Assembly: GCF_014467015.1 (NCBI RefSeq)
Contig: NZ_CP058559.1
Span: 806,001-870,000 of the forward strand
DNA length: 64,000 nucleotides
Origin: Alkalicella caledoniensis
GTDB lineage: Bacteria > Bacillota > Proteinivoracia > Proteinivoracales > Proteinivoracaceae
Reading direction: 5' to 3'
Below the pieces are notes generated by a model. That model was not told the origin of the DNA, did no database searches, and was given only the letters and a program-made list of their open reading frames with translations. This document shows positions 25,780-35,400 of this stretch, in pieces; positions within the stretch are counted from its first letter, which is position 1; each line of letters opens with the position of its first letter. The position numbers and the translations under genes are program-made.

Positions 25780-27081
25780 TTACTTCTTTGACTGCATTTG
25801 TTTTTTCCATGCATGCATCCCCAAGGAAACTCCTATTACTCCATATACAACAAAGGCCCTGAAGTATTCACCCAGTTGTGCATCTCCAAGTAAGTTTCTA
25901 CCTGCAAGGGGAGAAACAATAAATATGGTATGGAACAATACAGTTCCTAATAATGCCTGACCAATTGTTGCCTTAGTAACAGTGGCTCCGCCTATTAAAA
26001 GTGCTGCAATAGCAAACATACCAATATTTTCATGGCTCCCGTATGTGCTCAAGGTACCCATATTCTGTAGGTAAATAATATGTCCCCATGCTGCAAGGAC
26101 TGTGGAAATTACAATGGCCAGAACTCTAATTTTATTGGAGTCTATACCCGATACATTAGCTAAATGTTGATCCTGTCCCACTGTTCTGAAATCCTGACCT
26201 AGCTTTGTCTTTGTTAAAAATGCTGTGGCAAAGCATAAAAGGCCTATTATAACAAAGGTAACCACAGGAATATTTAGGTTGTTGAGCATATTTCTGCTAT
26301 TTAGCATTGTCATAATACTCCATACACCAAGGACAATTCCTGATGCTGAAAGTGCCATAACTTTACCTTTAGCACTATCTAGTTGTCCTTGCTTATTGTT
26401 TTTGATATACATGTATAAGGCTACTGAAATGAACACAATTCCCACAATCAACACTGATTTTATAAATGAAAATCTAAACAGGCTGTCTATGGCATATCTT
26501 AATTTTTTATCTAAGTCCACGGTAACCCTAAGCCCTACACCTGTGCTTAAAACTAGTTCCTCGTTCTTCATGGGAATAACAGACCCAACTAAGATAAGAA
26601 ATATAAACTGATATACACCGTTGGCAAACCAGCCTAGTATTAGACTTGTAATCATTTCCTGTCCCTTAGTTTTATTTAAAAGCTTTCCCGTTAAAAAACC
26701 AAAAAGTATTGCAATGGGTGTAGCCAGTAGGACACATAGTAATATCCCCTGCCAATTAAAGACTCCCCAGTGTATGGTCATGATAATAGCCATTTGTCCA
26801 GCCATTGCCCCTAGCACAACGGCAAAATTTAACCCCATGCCAGCTAGTACTGGTATTATGAGGGCTAAAACTAAAAATCCATTTCTCGCTACCCTGTTTA
26901 TCAAATCATTTAGAAAAAAAGGCAAAGATAAGCCAGAGAGTACAAATCCTATATAGCCTATAATTACAAAAAGTATGGTAACCATATTATTTATCAGAAA
27001 TTTTTTCCCTTTTTCCAGCATTTCTATTCTTTTATTTTGGGTGTTTTCTTCTATGTTTGGCCTTGGCTCCAATCTACTCAC
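25780..27081 (-). CDS. ABC transporter permease, BMP/nucleoside-type, second subunit
   Basis: The 433-residue membrane protein has about ten helices and the permease segment GHIIYLQNMGTLSTYGSHENIGMFAIAALLIGGA (described by its ends), which is typical of BPD_transp_2 (RbsC/YufQ-like) permeases. The C-terminus is basic (WKKQMQSKK). It overlaps the first permease gene by 8 bases, so both are made together. With the partner permease, ATPase and DUF3798 binding protein it forms an importer. No obvious terminator follows; the 136 bases downstream show no strong hairpin. Confidence 0.85.
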   Translation of the reverse strand: MSRLEPRPNIEENTQNKRIEMLEKGKKFLINNMVTILFVIIGYIGFVLSGLSLPFFLNDLINRVARNGFLVLALIIPVLAGMGLNFAVVLGAMAGQMAIIMTIHWGVFNWQGILLCVLLATPIAILFGFLTGKLLNKTKGQEMITSLILGWFANGVYQFIFLILVGSVIPMKNEELVLSTGVGLRVTVDLDKKLRYAIDSLFRFSFIKSVLIVGIVFISVALYMYIKNNKQGQLDSAKGKVMALSASGIVLGVWSIMTMLNSRNMLNNLNIPVVTFVIIGLLCFATAFLTKTKLGQDFRTVGQDQHLANVSGIDSNKIRVLAIVISTVLAAWGHIIYLQNMGTLSTYGSHENIGMFAIAALLIGGATVTKATIGQALLGTVLFHTIFIVSPLAGRNLLGDAQLGEYFRAFVVYGVIGVSLGMHAWKKQMQSKK

Positions 27082-28114
27082 CTCCGACTACTTGAGTTAA
27101 TGCATAGAGAATAATACCGTTACTAACTAACATCCTAGTAATTTCAGCCAAGCTTCCTTGTTCTAATAAATTATTTGCCACTGGCAGAGCAACTACTAAC
27201 AAGCCTTGAAACAAAAATGTTCCTATTAAAACATGGGTTATAGTAGCATTTCTTACATTGGCACCTCCAATTAGCACCGCAGCAACTGCATGAAAACCCA
27301 TAAACATGGGTGCTTGGTAAAGCTGTAAAAATCCAAAGCTTTGTGCATAGACAATAATCCCTATAGCCCCTAGTATAGAAGATAAAATAGTTCCAATGAT
27401 TCTGTACTTATCTACATTTAACCCCGATGCCACAGCAAATTTTGGGTTGTCCCCTACTGTTTTCATAGCAATTCCTGTTTTACTCCTTAATACTAGCCAC
27501 ATGATAAAGCACATAAGGAGCCCGAACAAAATCAAACCTGTAGGCACCCTAAATGCCCCTATATTAAAGTGCCAAAGATTATTAAGTAAATGTCGAAACC
27601 TTCCCTCAAGGGAAATGGTGGTCCTGATACCTTTTCCCATGGCCCATGCCATTTCTGGATTTTTTATGGGGAGTACCATCCACCCGATACTCATTAAAGA
27701 CACCGCTGAGAAACCTACATAAGTGGCCACCATCATCTCAGATCCCTTTACCTTGTTTAAAAGCCAACCATAACCCCAACCCACTATTGCTGCCAGTGGT
27801 ATAGCCATAAGTATGGCACCAATAAAGGCTGATCTCCCTACCAGTTCCATTTCAATACTTATAATGGCCCCTAAAAGTCCTGCTAAAATTCCTAAGGGCA
27901 ATCCAAAATTAGGCCCTATCCCACTTAGTATACCTGGCACCATGGCTAAAACTAAAACTACATTCATTGCAACCCTAACTATTACATCTGTCATAAGTCC
28001 ACCAAAGGGTATTCCGATGATGCTTGAGGTTACTGTGAGTATAAAGAAAAAAACAGCTATTATTATTCTAGGTAGCCCGGCTTTTTTATAGAAAGATTGA
28101 AACCTCTCAATCAT
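27074..28114 (-). CDS. ABC transporter permease, BMP/nucleoside-type, first subunit
   Basis: The 346-residue BPD_transp_2-family permease shows GGLMTDVIVRVAMNVVLVLAMV and GIGPNFGLPLGILAGLLGA near the N-terminus and FMGFHAVAAVLIGGANVRN in the conserved cytosolic-loop region. The ATG start abuts the stop codon of the ATPase gene (TAAATG) with AAAGGAGGTTAAC upstream. Two different permeases with one double ATPase is the arrangement of YufOPQ-like nucleoside/sugar importers. Confidence 0.87.
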   Translation of the reverse strand: MIERFQSFYKKAGLPRIIIAVFFFILTVTSSIIGIPFGGLMTDVIVRVAMNVVLVLAMVPGILSGIGPNFGLPLGILAGLLGAIISIEMELVGRSAFIGAILMAIPLAAIVGWGYGWLLNKVKGSEMMVATYVGFSAVSLMSIGWMVLPIKNPEMAWAMGKGIRTTISLEGRFRHLLNNLWHFNIGAFRVPTGLILFGLLMCFIMWLVLRSKTGIAMKTVGDNPKFAVASGLNVDKYRIIGTILSSILGAIGIIVYAQSFGFLQLYQAPMFMGFHAVAAVLIGGANVRNATITHVLIGTFLFQGLLVVALPVANNLLEQGSLAEITRMLVSNGIILYALTQVVGGE

Positions 28115-29716
28115 TTAGTTAACCTCCTTTCTGCTTATGTTGTGGTACTCTCCCGCCATCATCAATCCGAAATCCACGTCACTATCCTCTGGTTTAAGGA
28201 TTCCTTCTAACTTGCCTTGATTTATTATGGCTATCCTATCACAAACAGAACGAAGTTCTGCCAATTCACTGGAGGTCATTATTATTGTCATACCCAGTTG
28301 CTGGTTTAACTTAACTAAAGTGTCCAATACCAATTTTTTTGCTCCAACATCTATCCCCCGAGTTGGTTCAGAGACAAATAATATGTTAGGTTCAAGGGTT
28401 AAAGCCCTTGCTATACAGACCTTTTGCTGGTTACCCCCACTAAGCCTTCTAGTGATTTGGGTTACACCTGTACACCTTATATCTAATTCTTTTTTATATT
28501 TAAGTGCATGCTGCCTTATACCCTTTGTATCTTTTTGAGTAAATATAACAAAATCCTTTAGAAACTTATCTTTATTTTGCATGGCAGTTATGGCTATATT
28601 CATCTCAATGGACATGTTCAGTAACAATCCAACTCCCCGCCTATCTTCTGAAACAAAAGCTATATTTTTCTTCATTGATTCCCTAGGGTCATTGAGCATT
28701 AGTTGTTCACCATCTATTGTGACATCACCTGTTGATGGATAAAAGCCACTAATTCCATTTGCTATACCTATCTTACCTTGACCTGCCAGTCCACCTATAC
28801 CTAATATTTCCCCTTTATAAATGTCTAAATCAACACCCTTAACCTCTTCTCCAGGCATCTCTACCTTAAGGTCTCTAATGGACATAAGTACTTTTTTGTT
28901 TTCTTGATTAAATTCACCTTTATCAACCTTTTCTACTTTTCTACCAACCATCAACTCTGCTAACTCCATTACATTTGTGTCTTTTTTATCTCTTTTTGCA
29001 ACCATATTTCCGTCCCTTAGAACACTGATACTATCGGCTACATCCATTACCTCATCTAACCTATGGGTGATAAATAAAATTGCTATGCCCTTATCAGCAA
29101 TTGTTCTCATGGCACCTAGTAAATTTTTTGCTTCACTTTCAGTAAGTACAGCTGTTGGTTCATCAAATACAAGTATCTTCAGATTATTTTTATCTATCTC
29201 ACGGGCAATTTCAACAAATTGCATGTATCCCACTGGTAGTCCCGCTATTTTAGCCCACTCGTCCACATTCAATTCAAGGGTTTTTAACGCTTTTTTAGCA
29301 TCCTTATTCATTTTTTCAAAGTCTAGGGTTTCTAGCTTTTTCCCTAGTATACTGCTTATTATGTTTGGTTTTGTTATTTCCCTATTAAGTTTAATATTTT
29401 CTGTGATAGTATACTCCGGTATTAACATAAACTCTTGGTGAACCATACCAATACCAGAGTCCATAGCCTGTACAGGAGACTTAATTAATACCTTTTTACC
29501 ATCAATAATCACTTCACCTTCAAAGCCACCTGTTGAATGTATAACAGGCATCCCAAATAGTATATTCATAAGAGTTGACTTACCTGCTCCATTCTCACCT
29601 AATATGGCATGTATCTCTCCAGGTTTTATTGATATATTTATGTCCTTTAGAACCCGTGTTCCATAATAGATTTTCCCTATATTATTCATTTGTAAAATAT
29701 AATTATCTCTGCCCAA
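28115..29716 (-). CDS. ABC transporter ATPase, two fused nucleotide-binding domains
   Basis: The 533-residue RbsA/YufO-like ATPase has a first domain with Walker A GENGAGKSTLMNILFG (~38) and FDEPTAVLT, and a second domain with GGLAGQGKIGIANGI in the Walker A place and signature LSGGNQQKVCIARAL (~430). Only the first Walker A is canonical; the second is degenerate, as usual for this family. TTG start behind GGGGGAGG. The 92-base gap from the binding-protein gene carries a stem-loop that may lower expression of the membrane complex relative to the binding protein. Confidence 0.88.
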   Translation of the reverse strand: MGRDNYILQMNNIGKIYYGTRVLKDINISIKPGEIHAILGENGAGKSTLMNILFGMPVIHSTGGFEGEVIIDGKKVLIKSPVQAMDSGIGMVHQEFMLIPEYTITENIKLNREITKPNIISSILGKKLETLDFEKMNKDAKKALKTLELNVDEWAKIAGLPVGYMQFVEIAREIDKNNLKILVFDEPTAVLTESEAKNLLGAMRTIADKGIAILFITHRLDEVMDVADSISVLRDGNMVAKRDKKDTNVMELAELMVGRKVEKVDKGEFNQENKKVLMSIRDLKVEMPGEEVKGVDLDIYKGEILGIGGLAGQGKIGIANGISGFYPSTGDVTIDGEQLMLNDPRESMKKNIAFVSEDRRGVGLLLNMSIEMNIAITAMQNKDKFLKDFVIFTQKDTKGIRQHALKYKKELDIRCTGVTQITRRLSGGNQQKVCIARALTLEPNILFVSEPTRGIDVGAKKLVLDTLVKLNQQLGMTIIMTSSELAELRSVCDRIAIINQGKLEGILKPEDSDVDFGLMMAGEYHNISRKEVN

Positions 29717-29750
29717 TGGTCCTCCCCCTTTATGTAATCTTTATATAGGT

Positions 29751-29782
29751 AATATAAGGTTGCAAAAATGCAACCTTATATT
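29751..29782. other. Intercistronic stem-loop after the DUF3798 binding-protein gene
   Basis: A perfect 14-bp stem AATATAAGGTTGCA / TGCAACCTTATATT with a 4-base loop. On the operon strand no T run follows, so it is likely an mRNA-stabilising hairpin or partial terminator that favours the binding protein. Confidence 0.65.
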
Positions 29783-29808
29783 ATTTTGTTTTAGATTTAT
29801 TTAGTTTT

Positions 29809-30948
29809 TTAAAACACTATATGATCTGATAAATATAGGAAGTAGTTTTTAGGATCATTAGGATCATCTTCGTCACCATATATAGTTAACTGTACACTTG
29901 TGCCAGCAATTTCTTCCATAATGGATTGTAGTTTTGCCTTGTCTACCCTACCATCTGTTTCACCGTTTAGGTAAGCTATAGCGTACTCTACACCAGCTTC
30001 GATGAACATCATGTTTACAGGAACTGGCCATGTGGCAACTCTTCCCGATGCTCCAGCTTCAGCAACCTTCTCGCCAATCATTGTAAGAATATAGTCTAAG
30101 TCACCTTGGAACTCTTCAGGAACAGGAATTGCTAGGGCCGCTGGATATGCATGATATGGAGATGGACAGCATTGAACTGGGAATATACCTTTGTGTTCAA
30201 TTGTCTGTCTGATAAGTGGCTCCATCATTGAACAGTTTGTTGCAAATAACGCTGTGTCTTCACCGTATTCGGCTATACGTCTAGGAACATCTTCATTGAT
30301 AAATTGTTGAGTTCCTGGAACTCCTGCATCCCCTGTTGGGTCTGGAGCGTCTACTTCAACAAAAGTCATACCTAATCTTTGAGCTTCAGCCTTCATTCTG
30401 TCTCTTCTTACTGCTAAAAATTCGATGGACATATGTCTTGGGAAAGAATAGTGAACTAATGTCTTAGCACCCATATCATGTGCTTGTTGAGCAATTTGTT
30501 CACCTCTACCTAAATCGTCAGTATTTAAGATAATATCCCCTTTTGTTTTTATTAAGTCTTGATCCTCTTGTGGAGCACCCAGTATAAATAACATATCTGG
30601 TCTTACTTCCCTAACTCTGTCTATTGCAGCAGCTGCCCCAGGCACTGCTTGAACCATTACTATAGCTTTGACATCTGGGTCATCAGCCATAGCCATCATG
30701 TTTGTAATGGTTGTCTCTACCTCTTGCATAAATCTATCTGGGTAGGTAGTAGTAACTATCATGTCAGGATATTTCGCTAGCATATCTTGGGCCATCCTAA
30801 ACTCTTCCTCGCCCTGGGATACAGTACCGGTCATGATGCCTATTTTGAATGTTCCATCTGCATTGTCGTCAGTATCACTTGTGTCACAAGCTGCTAAACT
30901 CAATGCCATAATAGCTACTAACAGCAAAATAAATAACTTTTTGAACAT
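29809..30948 (-). CDS. DUF3798 substrate-binding lipoprotein
   Basis: The 379-residue lipoprotein has a signal sequence ending in LSLAAC (Cys20) and an acidic linker, followed by a periplasmic-binding-protein fold starting KIGIMTGTVSQGEEEFRMAQ, the DUF3798 pattern. ILNTDDLGRGEQIAQQAHDMGAKT and the GxPSPYHAYPAALAIP-like stretch fit the same family. It delivers an unidentified ligand to the permease/ATPase encoded downstream. AAGGGGG lies upstream of ATG. In the leader an inverted repeat CTCAC / GTGAG (30983-30998) could be a regulator site, but this is weak. Confidence 0.82.
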   Translation of the reverse strand: MFKKLFILLLVAIMALSLAACDTSDTDDNADGTFKIGIMTGTVSQGEEEFRMAQDMLAKYPDMIVTTTYPDRFMQEVETTITNMMAMADDPDVKAIVMVQAVPGAAAAIDRVREVRPDMLFILGAPQEDQDLIKTKGDIILNTDDLGRGEQIAQQAHDMGAKTLVHYSFPRHMSIEFLAVRRDRMKAEAQRLGMTFVEVDAPDPTGDAGVPGTQQFINEDVPRRIAEYGEDTALFATNCSMMEPLIRQTIEHKGIFPVQCCPSPYHAYPAALAIPVPEEFQGDLDYILTMIGEKVAEAGASGRVATWPVPVNMMFIEAGVEYAIAYLNGETDGRVDKAKLQSIMEEIAGTSVQLTIYGDEDDPNDPKNYFLYLSDHIVF

Positions 30949-31134
30949 TTACAATCCCCCTTTTATATTATTAATCTTAGGCTCACCCCCGTGTGAGTTA
31001 TAATATTTTATTATAGGATTAATCAAATTATTCTGTTTTTTAATATTTAATTTTAATTTTTATTTTTGTAGGCTAACTTTCATTTAAAATCTTATTACAA
31101 GTACGTTGTAAGCTGCAGTAGTACTTCAACATGA

Positions 31135-31166
31135 AAAATAACTCCCTATTGATAGGGAGTTATTTT
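31135..31166. terminator. Terminator downstream of xylH
   Basis: The perfect stem AAAATAACTCCCTAT / ATAGGGAGTTATTTT with a 2-base loop lies 20 bases after the xylH stop codon. Its own A and T ends make it usable in either direction. Confidence 0.8.
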
Positions 31167-31185
31167 AAAAGGGGATCTATTTAAA

Positions 31186-32394
31186 TTAGGAATTTTTCTT
31201 TCTAGTTGAGATATCAACCCATACGGCAAGCAGTAACACTAAGCCTCTTACTATAAGTCTTTGGGTTGTTCCCACGTCTAGTAATAACATACCATTGTTA
31301 AGTGTTGACATTACTAGGGCACCTACTATTGCACCAACAATTGTTCCTTCTCCACCTAAGGTACTAGTACCACCAATGATGGCAGCAGCTATAACATCTA
31401 GTTCCATTGCCTGCCCTGCAGATGCAGCAGCTGATCCAACCCTAGCTGTGTATACAATACCGCCGAGTGCTCCTAATATACCAGAGGATATAAATATCCA
31501 TAAAGTTCTCTTTTTAATATTGATACCTGACAGTTTTGCTGCTTCCTTGTTACCACCTATGGCGTATACATGTCTTCCGAAAGTAGTTTTAGTGGTCAGG
31601 AAGGTATAAAATGCCCCAACAGCCATCAACAAAATAATAGAGTAGGGAACCCCTAGGTACATGGCCATAATGTAAAACACTGCGCTTATCAATGCACCTA
31701 CTAGCACTAGTTTTGCAACAAATAAGTTTAATGGCAAAACTTCAAATTCATATTTTAGTCTTTCTTTGCGATTTCTAAACTCAAAGAATAAATATACTAA
31801 GATTACTAAAAGCCAGATAATTACTGTGGTATCATGGGGGATATTATCCCTTGGACCACTTTCAAAAAACATAGTAGGGAGATAACCCTGCCCTAGTTTG
31901 TTAAATGAAGACTGTGTAGCTATGGTCTCACCTCTAGTAACACCAAGTAGTAAGCCGTTGAAAATCATCATGCCTGCTAATGTAACAATAAAAGCGGGAA
32001 CTTGTCTATATGCAACCCAGTACCCCTGCCACAATCCTATTAAAGCTCCTATGGCTAAAGTTATTAAAATAGCTGGGAATATACCAATTCCATATCTGGC
32101 CGGTAGTATGGCTACAATAGCCCCTGTTAAGCCAACCACTGCGCCAATGGAAAGATCTATATGTCCTGCAACTATAACCAGTACAACCCCACATGTCAGG
32201 ATGGCTATATGAGCAGTCTGTAAAAACAATGTTGATAGGTTTCTCGGGGTGAAAAACACATCACTTAATAGGGAGAATATTACCATAATACCTATCAGTG
32301 CTATAAACATCATATACTGCTTTATGTTATTGTTTAGGGATATTTTAATAATTTCCAATGGATTGCGATCATTTATGTTTGTTTTGCTTTGCAT
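31186..32394 (-). CDS. xylH: Xylose-type ABC transporter permease (XylH-like)
   Basis: The ~402-residue BPD_transp_2 permease has about ten to eleven helices: GVVLVIVAGHIDLSIGAVVGLTGA near residue 60-80, VPAFIVTLAGMMIFNGLLLGVTRG, and the coupling segment GGNKEAAKLSGINIKK followed by GSAAASAGQAMELDVIAAAIIGG. This matches XylH of the D-xylose XylFGH importer. I start at ATG 32394 with AGAGGAGG 10 bases upstream. It is the last gene of the xylFGH cluster, 35 bases after xylG. Confidence 0.88.
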   Translation of the reverse strand: MQSKTNINDRNPLEIIKISLNNNIKQYMMFIALIGIMVIFSLLSDVFFTPRNLSTLFLQTAHIAILTCGVVLVIVAGHIDLSIGAVVGLTGAIVAILPARYGIGIFPAILITLAIGALIGLWQGYWVAYRQVPAFIVTLAGMMIFNGLLLGVTRGETIATQSSFNKLGQGYLPTMFFESGPRDNIPHDTTVIIWLLVILVYLFFEFRNRKERLKYEFEVLPLNLFVAKLVLVGALISAVFYIMAMYLGVPYSIILLMAVGAFYTFLTTKTTFGRHVYAIGGNKEAAKLSGINIKKRTLWIFISSGILGALGGIVYTARVGSAAASAGQAMELDVIAAAIIGGTSTLGGEGTIVGAIVGALVMSTLNNGMLLLDVGTTQRLIVRGLVLLLAVWVDISTRKKNS

Positions 32395-32429
32395 AAAAAT
32401 CAAACCTCCTCTAAATCTTTAATCCTAGT

Positions 32430-33950
32430 TTATTCTCCGCCTGTGGCGTAATGCATTATTTGCTCTTGGTTTGTGTTCTGCCAGTCTAGATCAGCGGTTA
32501 TTTTGCCTTCATGCATCACTAGTATACGATCACTAATACCTAAAATCTCAGGTAATTCAGAAGAAATCATTATAATACATACCCCTTGCTCGACTAATTT
32601 GTTCATTATATTATAGATTTCATATTTAGCACCAACGTCTATGCCTCTAGTGGGTTCATCTAAAACTAGTATTTTAGGTGCTGCCATTAACCATTTGGCT
32701 ATAACAACCTTTTGCTGATTTCCTCCACTTAAGTTCATAGCCTTTTGCTCAATGGATGGAGTCCTTATTTTTAAAGCATCAACATAATGATTCGATACTT
32801 TTATTTCCTCATTCTCATTTATTCCAGCTGCAGAAGAAATCTGTTTTAAGCTTGAAAGAGTTATATTTTCTTTTATATTCATCATCAATACAAGCCCTGA
32901 CTTTTTTCTGTCCTCTGAAAGATAACAAAGTCCCTTTTGAATTGCATCTTCTGGATTTTTTATATTTGCACTTTTACCATCTATGATTATCTCACCAGAC
33001 TTATTTACACCATAGGCCCCAAAGATACTCATAAACAATTCTGTACGTCCTGAACCCATTAGCCCAGAAATTCCAAGGATTTCTCCCCTTCTAGCTTGGA
33101 AACTAATATCCTTTATAATTTTCCTGTCAGGAATTTCTGGATTATAGACATTCCAGTTTTTAACCTCAAGGACAGTTTCACCAGGATTATGGGGTTTACG
33201 GGGAAATAATTGTGTCAGTTCACGGCCAACCATGCCAGTAATAATCTTGTTTTGCGTAACATTTTCATCGTTTGGATATGTGTCAACTGTTTTTCCATCC
33301 CTAAGTATGGTTATGGTATCAGCAATAGCTTTAACTTCTTTAAGTTTATGAGAAATATAAATGCAACTTATTCCCTCTTTTTTGAGGTTTCTAATAATCT
33401 CAAGGAGATTTTCACTGTCATCTTCGTTTAAGGCAGCGGTAGGCTCATCTAAAATTAGTACACTGATTTTCTTTGAAAGGGCCTTTGCTATCTCTACTAG
33501 TTGTTGTTTTCCAATACCTAAATTTAAAATGAGGGTTTCAGGACTAGCAGTAAGACCAACTTCCTTAAGGAGTTTTTTTGTTTGTGTTGTAGCTTCGTTC
33601 CAATCAATAATACCGTATTTCCCAATTTCGCTTCCTAAAAATATATTTTCGCAGATACTCATCTGCTTTACTAATGTGAGTTCTTGATAGATTATTCCTA
33701 TACCAGCAGATTCGCTGTCCTTGGTATTTTGGAATTTTTGTTCAGTACCATTTATTAAAATTTCCCCTTGATAGGTTCCATGGGGATATACACCACTTAA
33801 GACTTTCATTAGTGTAGATTTTCCTGCTCCATTTTCTCCTACCAGAGCGTGTATTTCACCCTTTTTAAGTTTGAAGTTAACTTTATCCAGTGCTTTAACC
33901 CCTGGAAACTCTTTCACCATATCCTTCATTTCCAGTATATATTCTGACAT
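32430..33950 (-). CDS. xylG: Xylose-type ABC transporter ATPase (XylG-like)
   Basis: The ~506-residue double ATPase has Walker A GENGAGKSTLMKVLSG (~37) and LGIGKQQLVEIAKAL with LDEPTAALNEDD in domain 1, and GLMGSGRTELFMSIFG and LSGGNQQKVVIAKWL with LDEPTRGIDVGAKYEI in domain 2. It is the sugar-importer class that includes XylG, AraG and RbsA; xylose is inferred from the XylF-like partner. Start ATG 33950 follows AAAGGTGG; the upstream GTG lies in that site. A stem-loop separates it from xylF. Confidence 0.9.
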   Translation of the reverse strand: MSEYILEMKDMVKEFPGVKALDKVNFKLKKGEIHALVGENGAGKSTLMKVLSGVYPHGTYQGEILINGTEQKFQNTKDSESAGIGIIYQELTLVKQMSICENIFLGSEIGKYGIIDWNEATTQTKKLLKEVGLTASPETLILNLGIGKQQLVEIAKALSKKISVLILDEPTAALNEDDSENLLEIIRNLKKEGISCIYISHKLKEVKAIADTITILRDGKTVDTYPNDENVTQNKIITGMVGRELTQLFPRKPHNPGETVLEVKNWNVYNPEIPDRKIIKDISFQARRGEILGISGLMGSGRTELFMSIFGAYGVNKSGEIIIDGKSANIKNPEDAIQKGLCYLSEDRKKSGLVLMMNIKENITLSSLKQISSAAGINENEEIKVSNHYVDALKIRTPSIEQKAMNLSGGNQQKVVIAKWLMAAPKILVLDEPTRGIDVGAKYEIYNIMNKLVEQGVCIIMISSELPEILGISDRILVMHEGKITADLDWQNTNQEQIMHYATGGE

Positions 33951-33970
33951 AGAGCAATCCACCTTTCTAA

Positions 33971-34006
33971 AAATAGGAGGAATAACTTTTAAGCTATTCC
34001 TCCTAT
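33971..34006 (-). other. Stem-loop between xylF and xylG, partial terminator
   Basis: The 12-bp stem ATAGGAGGAATA / TATTCCTCCTAT is followed by TTTTTA on the minus strand. It looks like an attenuating terminator that would keep xylG and xylH below xylF, as is common for binding-protein operons. The xylG ribosome binding site lies just beyond it. Confidence 0.7.
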
Positions 34007-34027
34007 GATTATCCCTAAGTTAAACTA

Positions 34028-35059
34028 TTAGTTAAGATCTGCTTCTGTGATATAGCCACTTCCAACAAGAACTTCTCTAATGTTGTCTTCAGTAATAACA
34101 GTTGCTTCAAGAAGAACTGATGGTACATCTACAGTTCCATTATTCACTGTAGCATTAGTAGAAACATTCTCACCTTTAGCTAATTTGATAGCTATTTCGA
34201 TGGCTTTTTCCCCTAGATCCCTTGTATCTTTGAAAATTGTCATAGATTGAGTACCTTCAACGATTCTCTTAGCAGCAGCTTTCTCAGCATCTTGACCAGT
34301 TATTGGCACTTGACCACCTAGACCTTGAGCTATTAAAGCTTGGATAGCTGCACCAGCAGTACCATCGTTTGGAGCTAGTATAGCATCTACTTCATTGTTG
34401 TTTGCAGCTAAAGCTGCTTCAACTATTTGAAGTGCATTTTCTGGAACCCAGTTCTCAACAGCTTGCTCAGCAATTACCTCGATGTCACCACTATCAATTA
34501 GTGGTTGGATGTATTTCATAGCGCCTTGCTTAAATAAAGTAGCGTTGTTGTCTGTTGGAGCACCAGACATAATGATGTATTTTCCTGCAGGTACTAAATC
34601 AGTTATGAATTTACCTTGTAACTCACCAACCCTTACATTGTCAAATGATAAATATACATCTAACTTGTCTGTGTTAGCAATCAGACGGTCATAGGATATA
34701 ACTGGAACACCTTCAGCGTTTGCTTTGTCTACAAGTGACGCTGCTGCAGCTGCATCGTGTGGAGCCAAGATTAGTACATCAATACCTTGTGTTAACAATG
34801 CTTCAACTTGAGTAATCTGCTCTTGCATGTTAGCATCTGCTACTCTTACGATAAGTTCAATACCTAATTCAGCAGCAACTGCTTCCATTTTTTCTTTATC
34901 TCTAACCCATCTTTCTTCCCTTTGAGTTGGAAGAGATAAACCTACTTTGATAACTTTTTCATCATCGTCACCATCTGTATCACTGGAAGTACAACCAGCG
35001 AACAGACCTAATGCTAGTAAGCTAACTAAAAACAGTGCTATAATCTTACTCTTTTTCAT
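34028..35059 (-). CDS. xylF: D-xylose-binding lipoprotein (XylF-like)
   Basis: The 343-residue secreted lipoprotein (lipobox LFAGC, Cys22) has a type I periplasmic-binding fold very like XylF. VGLSLPTQREERWVRDKE opens the mature domain, and ADANMQEQITQVEALLTQGIDV, VPVISYDRLI, VYLSFDNVRVGELQG and ITGQDAEKAAAKRIVEGTQSMTI follow. Arg, Asn and Asp residues of these loops contact the sugar in XylF. It is predicted to capture D-xylose outside the membrane and hand it to XylGH. AAAGGGGGAAAGTG precedes ATG. It is the first gene of xylFGH. Confidence 0.9.
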   Translation of the reverse strand: MKKSKIIALFLVSLLALGLFAGCTSSDTDGDDDEKVIKVGLSLPTQREERWVRDKEKMEAVAAELGIELIVRVADANMQEQITQVEALLTQGIDVLILAPHDAAAAASLVDKANAEGVPVISYDRLIANTDKLDVYLSFDNVRVGELQGKFITDLVPAGKYIIMSGAPTDNNATLFKQGAMKYIQPLIDSGDIEVIAEQAVENWVPENALQIVEAALAANNNEVDAILAPNDGTAGAAIQALIAQGLGGQVPITGQDAEKAAAKRIVEGTQSMTIFKDTRDLGEKAIEIAIKLAKGENVSTNATVNNGTVDVPSVLLEATVITEDNIREVLVGSGYITEADLN

Positions 35060-35398
35060 TTCACTTTCCCCCTTTTTTTATATACATAGGACATTATTTT
35101 AATGCCTATTGTATTACAACAGTTAAACAAACAATTGAAAGCCAATGACTTAAGCTAATATAACCCCTGTCCTTCTTAATGAAATTATACTATAGCAGTT
35201 ATTTAGGGAGACTGATTATCTCGGGTAACATTTTGTTCATACCTTTACTTTTTTGTGTGACTAAAAACTAAAATCTACTAACTAGTAAATTTTTGTAAAC
35301 AAAAAAATACTATAGTTGGACATGCTTAGGGTTCGGATCCCTGCCCCTACAGATAAACTAAAAACCAATGAAATTGGCTAGGCCAATTTCATTGGTTT
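35060..35398 (-). promoter_or_regulatory. Intergenic region upstream of xylF, 339 bp
   Basis: The region contains the terminator of the upstream sensor operon (35360-35400), a tRNA-like 3'-end fragment (35327-35351) and about 260 AT-rich bases before xylF. A TATAAT-like hexamer reads leftward near 35185-35195 without a convincing -35, consistent with an activated promoter for xylFGH under the adjacent two-component system. I see no clear catabolite-control (cre) box. Confidence 0.4.
35327..35351 (+). other. tRNA-like 3'-end fragment (possible att-site relic)
   Basis: TAGGG-TTCGGAT-CCCTG forms a 5-bp stem with a 7-base loop like a tRNA T-arm, followed by CCCCTAC and A as an acceptor 3' strand plus discriminator. 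No 5' half, D-arm or anticodon arm is present upstream, and the loop has G where tRNAs have the invariant A58. It is at best a relic such as an integration scar, and could be chance. Confidence 0.25.
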
Positions 35399-35400
35399 TT
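35360..35400. terminator. Terminator of the xylose-sensor operon
   Basis: A very strong perfect stem of about 19 bp, AAAAACCAATGAAATTGGC and its complement, with a 3-base loop, overlaps the stop codon of the gene that ends at 35399. It is followed by T residues on the minus strand. Confidence 0.9.
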
